NCBI RefSeq assembly: GCF_002563795.1
Contig: NZ_PDJL01000004.1
Location: 558,001 to 622,000, forward strand
Direction: 5' to 3'
Source: Vibrio sp. ES.051
GTDB lineage: Bacteria; Pseudomonadota; Gammaproteobacteria; Enterobacterales; Vibrionaceae
DNA length: 64,000 nt
The notes under the pieces were generated by a model that worked only from the letters and a program-made list of their open reading frames with translations, was not told the origin of the DNA and ran no database searches. Both the position numbers and the translations under genes were made by a program. Of the stretch, positions 50,201-58,438 are shown piece after piece (the stretch's first letter is position 1; each line of letters begins with the position of its first letter).

Positions 50201-50283
50201 TTATTTGTTACGATAGTTATTCCTAACACGAAAATGCCCCAAGACGTGTTTAGAGCGCATAAAACCAACATGAGATTTATTTG

Positions 50284-50386
50284 TGCAGCAAGCTGCTGCA
50301 TAATTAGGAAATTGCCTGCTTCATCGAATGTCCAACAGGCTGTTGGACAAACTCCAACCCCAATTTTGCAACAGCCTGTTGCAAAA
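50284..50386. repeat. Three successive near-perfect palindromes
   Basis: TGCAGCA-AGC-TGCTGCA (50284-50300), GTCCAACAG-G-CTGTTGGAC (50330-50348) and TTTTGCAACAG-C-CTGTTGCAAAA (50364-50386). The last two share the core CAACAG-N-CTGTTG. They lie about 115 bases upstream of the antitoxin-like gene and may be operators or RNA hairpins. Confidence 0.75.
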
Positions 50387-50499
50387 ATCACTATGAAGCA
50401 CTTCTGCCCCATCCCGTGTTTCAGGACAAACCTTACCCTGTAGTTAATAACTCAGTATGCTATAAATTATCTAATCTTATCTTGAATGGAAGACGAGTT

Positions 50500-50751
50500 G
50501 TGAGCAAAAAACGCTTATCTGAAAAAGAACTGGTCAAGGGGATGAAGCCCCACACTGCGCATAGTGATGAACTAGCTGAAGTAATATTGGATGAGTTGGG
50601 CCTTGAAATTTCTGAAAGTGATTACATGGCCGCGTTGAAGCGAATTGAATCACTGCTTGATGTAGCCGAACCCGGCACTCCTGAAGGAGACGAGCTTGAA
50701 AGGCTCGCTGCATTGGTTGAAGAATACGAGGAAAAACACTTCCCCATTTAA
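50500..50751 (+). CDS. Truncated HigA-type antitoxin N-terminal region with MazE/AbrB-like tail segment
   Basis: 83 residues from a GTG start. The second half (YMAALKRIESLLDVAEPGTPEGDELERLAALVEEYEEKHFPI) is the characteristic N-terminus of HigA antitoxins, but the helix-turn-helix DNA-binding domain that normally follows is missing, since a stop comes right after the HFPI. The first half (LSEKELVKGMKPHTAHSDELA) looks like the C-terminal toxin-neutralising segment of MazE/AbrB-type antitoxins. No toxin gene is adjacent. It may be a fused remnant or a free neutralising peptide. Confidence 0.55.
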   Translation: MSKKRLSEKELVKGMKPHTAHSDELAEVILDELGLEISESDYMAALKRIESLLDVAEPGTPEGDELERLAALVEEYEEKHFPI

Positions 50752-50861
50752 TAACTGCAACGCATTTTTGCCCCTTTTCCACTTAGTGCAAATACTCATT
50801 CATATCCTGTTAATTGGGTTTTGCCTTACTAAAAGTAATCCATTCTTCTAATACTGTTCGT

Positions 50862-51147
50862 TGTTAATCCTCGTGTTGTATTACGGGGGACTCTTAAGTT
50901 GTCAACATCGTATACAGAACCGCCATGTTGTATTTATTCAAATGGTGCATTTCGAAAGAACGTCTTCCCCCAACGGCACCCTTAAACCTTGCTTGAGGAG
51001 CTTTGCCATCCATCATCTTTTTAAGGTTCTCAGGTATAAATTGACTTGAATCGGGAGTAGTTTGCTAACTTGCTTCACCGTTTTCTTCTGGCGTCCATTG
51101 ATGGTTGGTCCGTTATTTTTAATCGCAATGGACAAAATGTTATGTTC
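50862..51147 (-). pseudogene. Remnant of a pyocin/colicin-type HNH DNase toxin
   Basis: On the minus strand, a segment copied from the pyocin-like region of the neighbouring toxin (GPTI...WTPEENGEAS, then an in-frame stop) runs into PENLKKMMDGKAP and GGRRSFEMHH, the start of a colicin E9-type HNH nuclease motif; the continuation GGSVYDVDNLRV is found only after a frameshift. The final His residues are lost. It is a dead paralog of the adjacent toxin with a different nuclease tip. It lies just beyond an Im9-like immunity gene. Confidence 0.75.
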
Positions 51148-51223
51148 ACCGAGAACAGCCATAAGGTTCTGACACAAGAGGACTTTGAACTGTTTTTAGA
51201 ACAGATTGAATCGTGTGAATAAG

Positions 51224-51248
51224 AAAAGGCGTCATCGTGACACCTTTT
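51224..51248. terminator. Hairpin after the immunity gene cluster
   Basis: AAAAGG-C-GTCA/TGAC-A-CCTTTT with a three-base loop and one mismatch; A/T runs on both sides. It likely ends the leftward toxin-immunity transcript. Confidence 0.65.
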
Positions 51249-51253
51249 GCTTT

Positions 51254-51538
51254 TTACTCTTTGAAGCAAGGTTCTCCTTGATTAGCATACCACTCTTTTA
51301 TTTCTAAAATAACACCGTCAGGAGAGTCATCTCTACCTGGGGAAGGGTGGAAGATCAAAGCATTACCATCAGGGTGAGATACTAACTCTGAAAAATGAGC
51401 GGATAGATTTGATATATGCAAGTCATAAGCTGCATCATCTAAATCGTTAGTGTCGGTATCTTCGAAAAATTCTTCTAAGAAGCGATACAATTCCGCCTCG
51501 GTGTAGTCTTGTAAGGCATCTTTAATTACAAGTTTCAT
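51254..51538 (-). CDS. Colicin/pyocin DNase immunity protein (Im2/Im9-like)
   Basis: 94 aa from the internal ATG at 51538 (MKLVIKDALQDYTEAELYRFLEEFF). The motifs YTEAEL, HPDGNALIFHPSPGRDDSPDGVILEIKEWYANQGEPCFK match the four-helix Im proteins: the DSP-x-G and the HP-G-x-LI-x-P segments are the nuclease-binding surface. It is highly acidic, as expected for an inhibitor of a basic DNase. Its DNase partner survives only as the remnant at 50862-51147, so this is an orphan immunity gene, still intact and potentially protective. Confidence 0.88.
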   Translation of the reverse strand: MKLVIKDALQDYTEAELYRFLEEFFEDTDTNDLDDAAYDLHISNLSAHFSELVSHPDGNALIFHPSPGRDDSPDGVILEIKEWYANQGEPCFKE

Positions 51539-51592
51539 ATTATTGAACCTTATGTATCTCAGCAACAGTAGTAAATGTCCGCTTTGAAAGTG

Positions 51593-51859
51593 TCACAAGA
51601 GAGTTTTGAGCTGATAATAAGCATTAACTTGAGCATATTTGAGGATTCGCTCGACGGTGATTTCAGGGACACCTTCAAGTAATTCTTGCAGTATAAATAC
51701 CTCTAAGAAGTAGTCATACCCCTTCGATAAGCCTCCATCCTCTGGCTCTGTGCAAAGTAAAATATGGGATTCAGGATTCCATGTACTGTCAATGTAAATA
51801 GTTAAGTCAGGATCTAAATGTAAATGCCTATTGTTTTGTACTACTTGTGATAGATTCAT
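51593..51859 (-). CDS. Putative orphan immunity protein
   Basis: 88 residues, acidic (SKGYDYFLEVFILQELLEGVPEITVERILKYAQ). No family is recognised with confidence. Its location between two immunity-type genes, equal orientation, and small acidic character suggest an immunity protein to another toxin tip that has been lost. Alternative: an unrelated small protein carried along. Confidence 0.6.
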   Translation of the reverse strand: MNLSQVVQNNRHLHLDPDLTIYIDSTWNPESHILLCTEPEDGGLSKGYDYFLEVFILQELLEGVPEITVERILKYAQVNAYYQLKTLL

Positions 51860-51881
51860 CGGAGCCGAGGTTTTCTCATAT

Positions 51882-52127
51882 TTAGTCGGCAGTACCTAAC
51901 TGATAATCATACTCTGGATCATAGAAGTATTTATCAATCAACTTCTCTATGTCTAAAGCTTGCGCGTCACTAATATCAAATCCGCCAGCCCCACTTGTTA
52001 GGAACTGAATATCATCTTCTTTTAACCCTAATACTTGAGCTATTCCATCGAGGTGTTCTTGTTCAATGGCTAACTCTGAAACGAGTAACTCAGTCTGTTT
52101 GTCGAACTTTTCAATAACAATTTTCAT
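51882..52127 (-). CDS. Probable cognate immunity protein of the E3-type rRNase toxin
   Basis: 81 residues, acidic (KFDKQTELLVSELAIEQEHLDGIAQVLGLKEDD...KYFYDPEYDYQLG). Its ATG overlaps the toxin stop as TAATG, so it is made together with the toxin, the normal toxin-immunity arrangement. It is not clearly similar to the colicin E3 immunity protein itself; the immunity role rests on position, overlap and size. Confidence 0.75.
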   Translation of the reverse strand: MKIVIEKFDKQTELLVSELAIEQEHLDGIAQVLGLKEDDIQFLTSGAGGFDISDAQALDIEKLIDKYFYDPEYDYQLGTAD

Positions 52128-54613
52128 TATTTCTCTACCTTTCTAGCCGGGTCTGCTTCTTTTGTTTGCTCTCCCGATATGTGATCAAACTCGCCGATAT
52201 GTTTACCATTTTTCGTATAAATTTCGACTTTTCCATGCTGAGAATCCCACTCGTAGATTCGTCCTTTTTTATCTTTCCACCGTTCTCTTAGTTTCCCTCC
52301 ACCTTGTACTGACGTTTTTTTCTTTGCTTTAATTGCATCAGGGAAAGCGGGTAATGGTGGGCTCCCCTTAGGGGCTGGAACGTACTTAATATCGCTATTC
52401 GGTTTGTTGTAAACCACATAGAGCGGAGCAATGCCTGAGCTTTCAGGGAATACCAAGATCGCATCACGCCAGTCTTTCTCTTCTGGAGCAGGCGTAACGG
52501 TGACGTTCGCATCGCTACCCGAGTGGATTGGCGTGACCAGTATATCGTCTTTTTCAAACCCATCACTATGATCGGGGGTAGTTTGCCAACTTGCTTCACC
52601 GTTTTCTTCTGGCGTCCAATAGATGGTTGGTCCGTTCTCTTCAATCGCAGCGGACAACTGACCATTGTTCCCCTGTTTCACATATTTGATGGGGATTCGT
52701 GTGTCGTCTACATGATACCCCTGTACGTGCGGATAAAACTCGCCATCTTGGGGCTCGGTAATGTGGACACGAACGCGGCTTTGTGCCGTGGTCACTTGGC
52801 GTAAATCTTGGTCTGTGTATTGGGTGTTATCGCCAAACAAGCTTTGCTGCATGGCAAACAAAGCGCCAATGCCCTCGACCTGCCAGCGGTAGCCCTCGAC
52901 GATTTTGTCTTTCAATGTGCCGGCCAGTTTATCTAACTGCATCGCTGCGGTTTGGGTTTGCTGCATTTGCTCTGGGGAACCGGCGACAGCTGCGGAACTG
53001 CCCATAGCCATTTGTGCTTGTGTCGCTTGAATGGCGGGTATGACAGCAGCTGGGTTTGCATTGGCTTGTGCAAAGAAGAATGACCAAGGACCAAAGTTAC
53101 TTATTGACTCTTGTTGGTCGCCAATTTCAATACATCCCTCTGGTCTGGTGCAGGATTTAGCGAACACGAGCAAGCTCGTGGCGTCTTTTAAATTGAGGAT
53201 TACCACATCGCCTTCTATGCAATCGGCAGTGTTAATGGCTCTATATTTGGTCAACCCGAGCAATGGATCACTGTGCTGATAATGACTGTTGCGGATGTTG
53301 TTGTAAGTTTGTGGGCGCAGCGGCGGAAAGGTATTCTTTTTGTCCGGTGCTTGTTGTTGCTGTTTCTCAGCAACAGTAATTTCATCACCGACCGCGAGTG
53401 ACAGAGGGTCGGCCTCAAACACTGGGTTAAGCAAGAGCAAGGCTTTAGCTCCCATACCATATAGTTCAGCGATGCTTTGCCAGTCTTCCCCTGCTGTTAC
53501 GGTGTGCGTCGCTGCGGTTTGTTCCGCTTGCGTCTCATCGTTGTTAACTTCTGAGCGCGCTTCTTCCAGCTGTTTGACCGTATCAAACAATGCGGGGATA
53601 TCCAACTTTATCCCGTTTTCACACAGCCAATCTTCACTGAGATTATCGAGCTCTTCACGCGTGATTTGTCGCTCAAGATAAATGATGTATTGATTTTCGA
53701 TGATTTGATCGGCTAATTTCCAATACACCAAAATAGCGCTTTGGTCTTTAGTAAAACCACGCTCGTCATTGAGCTTGTCTTGTGTCGATTGCGTAGCGTA
53801 AAACGCCCATTTTTCTTCCCCAAGAATTTTGTATTCTTGGACAAGTTCGCCATCATTAAAGTGGTAGTAATAGCCTTCTGTAGGCAAACCTAAACGTTCA
53901 CCCAATCGCACTGCAGGGACAACAGGTATAAAACCTTCCTCAGCTTTATGGCTGCCGGCTTTTTGTAATGTGACGGCTTCCAATGGTGTCAGTCCGAGAT
54001 TGTCATCAGCGATGTGGATATTTAAACGCTTTGGCTCATCAAACACACATAACGCTGTGTAGCGGGTGCCTTGCTCGGTATTGGCTTGCTCCCAACGGGT
54101 CACCGCGTTCTCTTTTTCAGTTTTCGCTAAAGCAAAGTCACTGTGCACCATTTTCTTTATGGTGGTATCCGAGCATCCGACTTCGAAGCTGTACTCAAAC
54201 TCCTTGATTAGTTCCTCTTCACTTGCGGTTGCGATTGGCGGCGGCGTGTAAACTCGTTCGGGCGTCGAGGTTTCCCCGATACAAGAGCGGTAACCTCCCG
54301 TTGCTCTGGTGGTTTTCGTTATTGCTAACAAATTATTAGCCGCATCATCCGAAAGTTCAGAGATAACCTCAGAATTCAGCCGCCAAGTTTTAGGACCTAT
54401 TGGGTCGTTGTAACTAAGTAGAGCGGGAATTTGAGGCGTATCACTCACGAGCACGAGATTGCCTTCGTAGAGATGCTGCTTTAGCTGTTCAAAAGTAAGA
54501 TGTGAAGGAATAGCAGAGGCGATATCCGCTTCCGAAATATTATGGAAGTTGCCCTCTATCAATCCAAATTCATGAGACATTACTTCCGACAGTGGAAGAA
54601 CTTTATAGGACAC
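52127..54613 (-). CDS. Polymorphic antibacterial toxin: MIX-like N-terminus, LysM, pyocin-S region, colicin E3-type rRNase tip
   Basis: 828 aa, no signal peptide. Regions in order: N-terminal part with a MIX-like core around 225-260 (VRLGERLGLPTEGYYYHFNDG); a LysM module at about 370-417 (THTVTAGEDWQSIAELYG); an Ala/Gln-rich linker 515-560; an S-type pyocin region about 610-740 (RVRVHITEPQDGEFYP, WRDAILVFPESSGIAPLYVVYNKP); and a C-terminal domain 765-828 with the colicin E3 16S-rRNase signature KDKKGRIYEWDSQHGKVE. Asp790, His793 and Glu797 have the same spacing as E3 Asp510, His513 and Glu517, and Arg824 corresponds to Arg545. It probably is a type VI secretion effector cleaving 16S rRNA in the decoding region of rival cells; delivery by T6SS is inferred from the MIX-like part. 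Immunity genes follow. Confidence 0.85.
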   Translation of the reverse strand: MSYKVLPLSEVMSHEFGLIEGNFHNISEADIASAIPSHLTFEQLKQHLYEGNLVLVSDTPQIPALLSYNDPIGPKTWRLNSEVISELSDDAANNLLAITKTTRATGGYRSCIGETSTPERVYTPPPIATASEEELIKEFEYSFEVGCSDTTIKKMVHSDFALAKTEKENAVTRWEQANTEQGTRYTALCVFDEPKRLNIHIADDNLGLTPLEAVTLQKAGSHKAEEGFIPVVPAVRLGERLGLPTEGYYYHFNDGELVQEYKILGEEKWAFYATQSTQDKLNDERGFTKDQSAILVYWKLADQIIENQYIIYLERQITREELDNLSEDWLCENGIKLDIPALFDTVKQLEEARSEVNNDETQAEQTAATHTVTAGEDWQSIAELYGMGAKALLLLNPVFEADPLSLAVGDEITVAEKQQQQAPDKKNTFPPLRPQTYNNIRNSHYQHSDPLLGLTKYRAINTADCIEGDVVILNLKDATSLLVFAKSCTRPEGCIEIGDQQESISNFGPWSFFFAQANANPAAVIPAIQATQAQMAMGSSAAVAGSPEQMQQTQTAAMQLDKLAGTLKDKIVEGYRWQVEGIGALFAMQQSLFGDNTQYTDQDLRQVTTAQSRVRVHITEPQDGEFYPHVQGYHVDDTRIPIKYVKQGNNGQLSAAIEENGPTIYWTPEENGEASWQTTPDHSDGFEKDDILVTPIHSGSDANVTVTPAPEEKDWRDAILVFPESSGIAPLYVVYNKPNSDIKYVPAPKGSPPLPAFPDAIKAKKKTSVQGGGKLRERWKDKKGRIYEWDSQHGKVEIYTKNGKHIGEFDHISGEQTKEADPARKVEK

Positions 54614-54802
54614 ACAAATACCTAAAGTGAATGCTAGTTATCACGGCAATAAGCAGTAAGCATGCCATTAACTTTCTTCTGCAAAATCAGCTAGGTAGGA
54701 TGATAGTAGTGTATGCCGATACAATTTTTTGTTTATCGAGCCAAAAAGTTGGGTATAAATCCAAAAAGTTGGTTGGTGTTGGCTGTGGTCTTTGTGTACG
54801 GT
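54614..54802. other. Upstream region of the toxin gene
   Basis: AT-rich, no ORF. Presumably contains the leftward toxin promoter; no clear operator is seen apart from the adjacent 8-bp repeat tract. Confidence 0.4.
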
Positions 54803-54895
54803 AGCTGTTTAGCTGTTTAGCTGTTTAGCTGTTTAGCTGTTTAGCTGTTTAGCTGTTTAGCTGTTTAGCTGTTTAGCTGTTTAGCTGTTTAGCTG
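54803..54895. repeat. 8-bp tandem repeat (AGCTGTTT) x 11.6
   Basis: Eleven perfect copies of AGCTGTTT and a five-base partial copy, without interruption. It lies about 190-280 bases upstream of the toxin start. No ORF crosses it convincingly. Uninterrupted units of this kind mutate in copy number by slippage. Confidence 0.95.
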
Positions 54896-55165
54896 AAGCG
54901 ATACATATGGTGTTTTTACCCGTGAATACATTCGTAGTGGGCACGTTGTGGATGTAATAGTTCTAAGAAGGCTTTGCCCCAAAATAGTTCAGAGCATAAG
55001 TTCTTTCCCAGTTCGCCCTAGTGCTTTTACCTATAAAAAGTTATCCGATTCAAGTCTCCGTCAATACTCCAAGTTCCTGCGCTTGTTCTATTGTTATCTG
55101 TTAAGAAATCAGGTTATGCACAATCTATTTCCGACTTCTGTGAGCTAACTGAAGTCCAGTAAATT
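54896..55165. other. Non-coding stretch between repeat tract and nuclease fragment
   Basis: No credible gene. Contains GCTTTGCCCC-type sequence at about 54968 that is weakly similar to two other intergenic places in the element (50767, 60022). Confidence 0.35.
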
Positions 55166-55204
55166 CCCCCACTTCTTTGTCAAAATAAAGTGGGGAAGTG
55201 GGGG
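55166..55204 (-). terminator. Terminator of the truncated nuclease gene
   Basis: CCCCCACTTC...GAAGTGGGGG forms a strong GC-rich stem just downstream of the leftward gene; an AT stretch follows on that strand. Confidence 0.65.
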
Positions 55205-55242
55205 TGGTTTATAGGAAACGCAGAGTTAATATGCTCTTTCGA

Positions 55243-55979
55243 TCAACTAATTAGCCTCCTTTCAGAGTTCATAATCTCTAATATTGATAGCAGGTGCTCT
55301 TTTAAGAGTGTGTGCTCTGTTGGCTTCACTAATATAGCCGTAGCTTGCGGAAGCACTGGGTATTTGCCGTTCAAACAATGCTGTGGAGACACTGTTCGAA
55401 CTATTGTCCCACTCTTGTCATGAGGAAACATTAGCAGTAATAAATTGACAGGAGATACACCTAACCTGCCCTGATTAGTTACTTGATGTATGTTTAGTAA
55501 GTACTTTCGTGTTAAGCAGTCAATATCAAAGCGTCTAATAGTCGCAGCATCTTTGTATTTAGAATCTAGAACAATGGTAACAGGTTTTTGCCAGTGTTTT
55601 GATTCGATCTTTAACACAAAGTCAGGGCAGTAGTGGTGAGCCCCATACTCATTCCGTCTTGATAGACTTGTATCAACCAGATCTCCAGGAGTGCTACTTG
55701 ATGAGAACGGATATATCTTTGGTTCATATAAAAGTTCAATATCAAAGGTTTCACTCTCATAGCTAAAGTGATTATTGGTTGCTCCTTGGGGCCTTTGGCG
55801 TTCTATACCTCCGAAGGGGTGCTGCTCACCATGCTCTTTGTAGCATTGATTACTGAGCTGAACATCAAAACAGGTTTTGATGGTTTCATGGACAATCAGA
55901 AGAGAAGCTGTTTCGTATACTATCGACAGGTTTCTTAGTCCCAATAGTAAACTAGCGCCTTCAAATGTCGGTGCAGGAG
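55243..55979 (-). pseudogene. C-terminal part of a PD-(D/E)XK nuclease, 5' end removed by IS21-family insertion
   Basis: About 245 residues remain; the upstream part is replaced by the IS end at 55980. The motif CPDFVLKI ... VTIVLDSKYKD is a PD-(D/E)XK nuclease core (Asp, then Asp-x-Lys after about 20 residues), like nuclease domains that accompany McrB-type AAA ATPases (DUF2357-type proteins). The missing N-terminal region is not found beyond the IS, so DNA has been deleted. It probably belonged to a two-gene anti-phage or restriction system now dead. The family name is tentative. Confidence 0.65.
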
Positions 55980-56086
55980 TGTTAAATTGCATCCAGAACT
56001 GATCCACTTCACCCCCTGATTTGCACCGAAAACTGATCCACATCATCTAACCTAAATCCTGCTGAGTCTTAGCAGGAGAATATGGA

Positions 56087-57601
56087 GTGATTGACGTGTC
56101 ATTATTAAGTGTTATTCGTCGTTGGCATTTCCGCGAAGGAATGTCGCAAAGAGAAATAGCCAGACGTACTGGACTATCCCGAAATACCGTTAAACGTTAT
56201 TTGAAAGATCAAACTATCGAACCTGTTTATCCAAAGCGGCATTCATTGAGTAAACTAGACGAGTTTAAAGAATTACTGACTTCTTGGCTAAAACGAGAAA
56301 TGAAGCGACCGAGAAAGCAGCGCAAAACGGTCAAAAACCTTTTTCAAGACCTCGTTCCGCTAGGCTATAGCGGCTCGTATGACAGAGTCGCTTCATTTGC
56401 ACGTAAATGGCGCGAAGAACAAAAACTCGATGCGTCTAAACGAACGTATATGCCGCTAGAGTTTGCCCCTGGTGAAGCCTTTCAGTTTGATTGGGGCGAA
56501 AATTGGGCCTATATCAATGGCCATAAAACCAAGCTACAGGTCGCTCACTTCAAACTCAGTCATAGCCGCGCATTCCTCCTTCGAGCCTATTATTCTCAAA
56601 GTCATGAAATGTTATTTGATGCCCATAACCATGCCTTTCGCGTGTTCCAAGGCGTTCCAGAACGGGGGATCTACGATAATATGAAAACTGCGGTTGATGC
56701 GGTCAAAAATGGCAAAGATCGAGTAGTGAATCGTCGCTTTTTAACAATGGTTAGTCACTACTTGTTTGAAGCCGACTTCTGCAACCCAGCCGCAGGTTGG
56801 GAAAAGGGGCAGATCGAGAAGAACGTGCGGGATGTGCGTTCTATCATCTGGCAGCGCGCTCCTAAGGTGAAAACCTTAGAAGAGCTTAATCAATGGCTTG
56901 AAGCCCAATGTTTACGGGACTGGCAGTCACGTAGACACCCTCAATATCGTGATATGACCATAGAGCAAACGTGGCTAAGTGAGCGCTCCCAATTAATGAA
57001 AGTCACAGCGCCGTTTGATGGTTTTATCGAGCAAAGCAAGCGAGTCTCCTCTACCTGTTTGGTGAACTTCGACAGAAATAAATACTCCGTGCCTGCAAGT
57101 TACGCAAACCGACGAGTGAGTCTGCACGCCTACCCCGATAGTATTGTTTTGGTGGCAGAAGGTCAGCCCATAGCAGAGCACCAAAGAGTCTTTAATCCTA
57201 AACATGAGCCGCCACACATTGTTTATAACTGGCGACATTACCTGTTGGTTGCGCAACGTAAACCAGGCTCTCTGCGTAATGGCGCACCGTTTCACTTGCT
57301 CCCTGAGAGCTTTAAGCACCTGCAATCAATATTATTACAGCGTCTTGGCGGCGATAAGGAAATGGTCGAAATCTTGTCATTGGTTATTCATCACGATGAA
57401 AAGCTGGTAGAGCAAGCCATTAATATGGCACTGGAAGCAGGCACACCATCAAAACAACACGTCATAAACTGTTTAAGCCGCTTACTCAATCCTTCTCCAG
57501 TTGTACCCGTCCCCGTCTCTCAAGGGTTGCGACTGGTTACCGAGCCAACCAGTGATACGTCGCGATATGACGAATTAAGAGGAAAACGTCATGCACAATG
57601 A
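56087..57601 (+). CDS. istA: IS21-family transposase IstA
   Basis: 504 aa, GTG start with AGGAG upstream. The N-terminal helix-turn-helix [22 protein letters not shown] is followed by a DDE integrase core beginning [12 protein letters not shown] (first Asp), with [10 protein letters not shown] (second) and [15 protein letters not shown] (Glu). It catalyses strand transfer with IstB as ATP-dependent helper. It overlaps istB by 11 bases. Confidence 0.95.
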   Translation: MIDVSLLSVIRRWHFREGMSQREIARRTGLSRNTVKRYLKDQTIEPVYPKRHSLSKLDEFKELLTSWLKREMKRPRKQRKTVKNLFQDLVPLGYSGSYDRVASFARKWREEQKLDASKRTYMPLEFAPGEAFQFDWGENWAYINGHKTKLQVAHFKLSHSRAFLLRAYYSQSHEMLFDAHNHAFRVFQGVPERGIYDNMKTAVDAVKNGKDRVVNRRFLTMVSHYLFEADFCNPAAGWEKGQIEKNVRDVRSIIWQRAPKVKTLEELNQWLEAQCLRDWQSRRHPQYRDMTIEQTWLSERSQLMKVTAPFDGFIEQSKRVSSTCLVNFDRNKYSVPASYANRRVSLHAYPDSIVLVAEGQPIAEHQRVFNPKHEPPHIVYNWRHYLLVAQRKPGSLRNGAPFHLLPESFKHLQSILLQRLGGDKEMVEILSLVIHHDEKLVEQAINMALEAGTPSKQHVINCLSRLLNPSPVVPVPVSQGLRLVTEPTSDTSRYDELRGKRHAQ

Positions 57602-58346
57602 AGCGTTATTAAGCACATTAAAGGCACTCAAGCTTCACGGCATGGTTAGCAGTATTGTTGAACTTGCCTCTCAAAACTCTCCTGCTTATCAACAAGCTCA
57701 ACCCATCCTTGAAACCTTGTTAAAAGCAGAGATAGCAGACCGTGAAGTGCGCAGTATCGCTTACCAAATGAAAGCGGCAAAGTTCCCAGTCTATCGAGAC
57801 CTATACGGTTTTGACTTTAGCGAGAGTACAGTCGATGAGTATCTAATACGAGGTCTGCATCGCTGTGAGTTTATCAAAGACAGCCAAAACATCGTGCTTG
57901 TTGGTGGTCCAGGCACAGGGAAAACGCACTTAGCGACGGCGTTGGGCGTACAAGCCATACAACACCATCAAATGCGGGTCAGGTTCCTATCGACCATAGA
58001 ACTCGTCAATACGCTAGAGCAGGAGAAGCAAGCGGGTCATGTGGGCCGCCTCGCTAATCGATTAGTGAGCTGCGACTTAGTCATACTAGATGAACTTGGG
58101 TATGTCCCTTTTAGCCAAGCGGGTGGGACATTGCTGTTCCATTTACTCAGTAAACTCTACGAGCGTACGAGTATCGTCATTACCACCAATCTCAACTTCA
58201 CGGAATGGTCGAAAGTGTTTGGTGATGCAAAGATGACAACGGCATTGCTGGATAGGCTGACTCATCATTGTCACATCATTGAAACGGGTAACGACAGCTA
58301 TCGTTTTAAGGAATCAAAAAAGAAGTCGAAGGAGAAAACCAAATAG
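57591..58346 (+). CDS. istB: IS21-family helper ATPase IstB
   Basis: 251 aa AAA+ protein, DnaC-like. Walker A is [15 protein letters not shown] and Walker B is [19 protein letters not shown]; both intact. IstB assembles on DNA and directs IstA to targets. It overlaps istA. Confidence 0.95.
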   Translation: MHNEALLSTLKALKLHGMVSSIVELASQNSPAYQQAQPILETLLKAEIADREVRSIAYQMKAAKFPVYRDLYGFDFSESTVDEYLIRGLHRCEFIKDSQNIVLVGGPGTGKTHLATALGVQAIQHHQMRVRFLSTIELVNTLEQEKQAGHVGRLANRLVSCDLVILDELGYVPFSQAGGTLLFHLLSKLYERTSIVITTNLNFTEWSKVFGDAKMTTALLDRLTHHCHIIETGNDSYRFKESKKKSKEKTK

Positions 58347-58438
58347 AAACTAACGTAAAAATGTAGTCTAGAATAGACTTACTTAGGTGGATCACTTTTC
58401 AGTGCAAATGGTGGATCAGATTTAAGTGCAAATTAACA

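Larger units (their letters stand above)
55980..58438 (+). mobile_element. IS21-family insertion sequence, complete
   Basis: 2459 bp from TGTTAAATTGCA to the matching inverted end (TGTTAATTTGCA read on the minus strand). Inside each end there are two copies of the transposase-binding repeat CTGATCCAC/GTGGATCAC-type (55999-56007, 56033-56041; 58387-58395, 58411-58419), as expected for the multiple terminal repeats of IS21. It contains intact istA and istB. No target-site duplication: flanks are GCAGGAG on the left and CCCTAGA on the right. Confidence 0.92.

Noticed and set aside
50284..50386. Integron attC sites
   Set aside because: The palindromes are short, near-perfect and lack the conserved RYYYAAC/GTTRRRY ends; no integron integrase is present.
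51075..51269. 64-codon minus-strand ORF overlapping the dead toxin
   Set aside because: It is in a different frame from the toxin remnant and crosses the terminator hairpin; a shadow ORF.
54803..54895. Regular repeats that might be a CRISPR array
   Set aside because: The unit is 8 bp and copies are directly adjacent with no spacers, and no cas genes are near.
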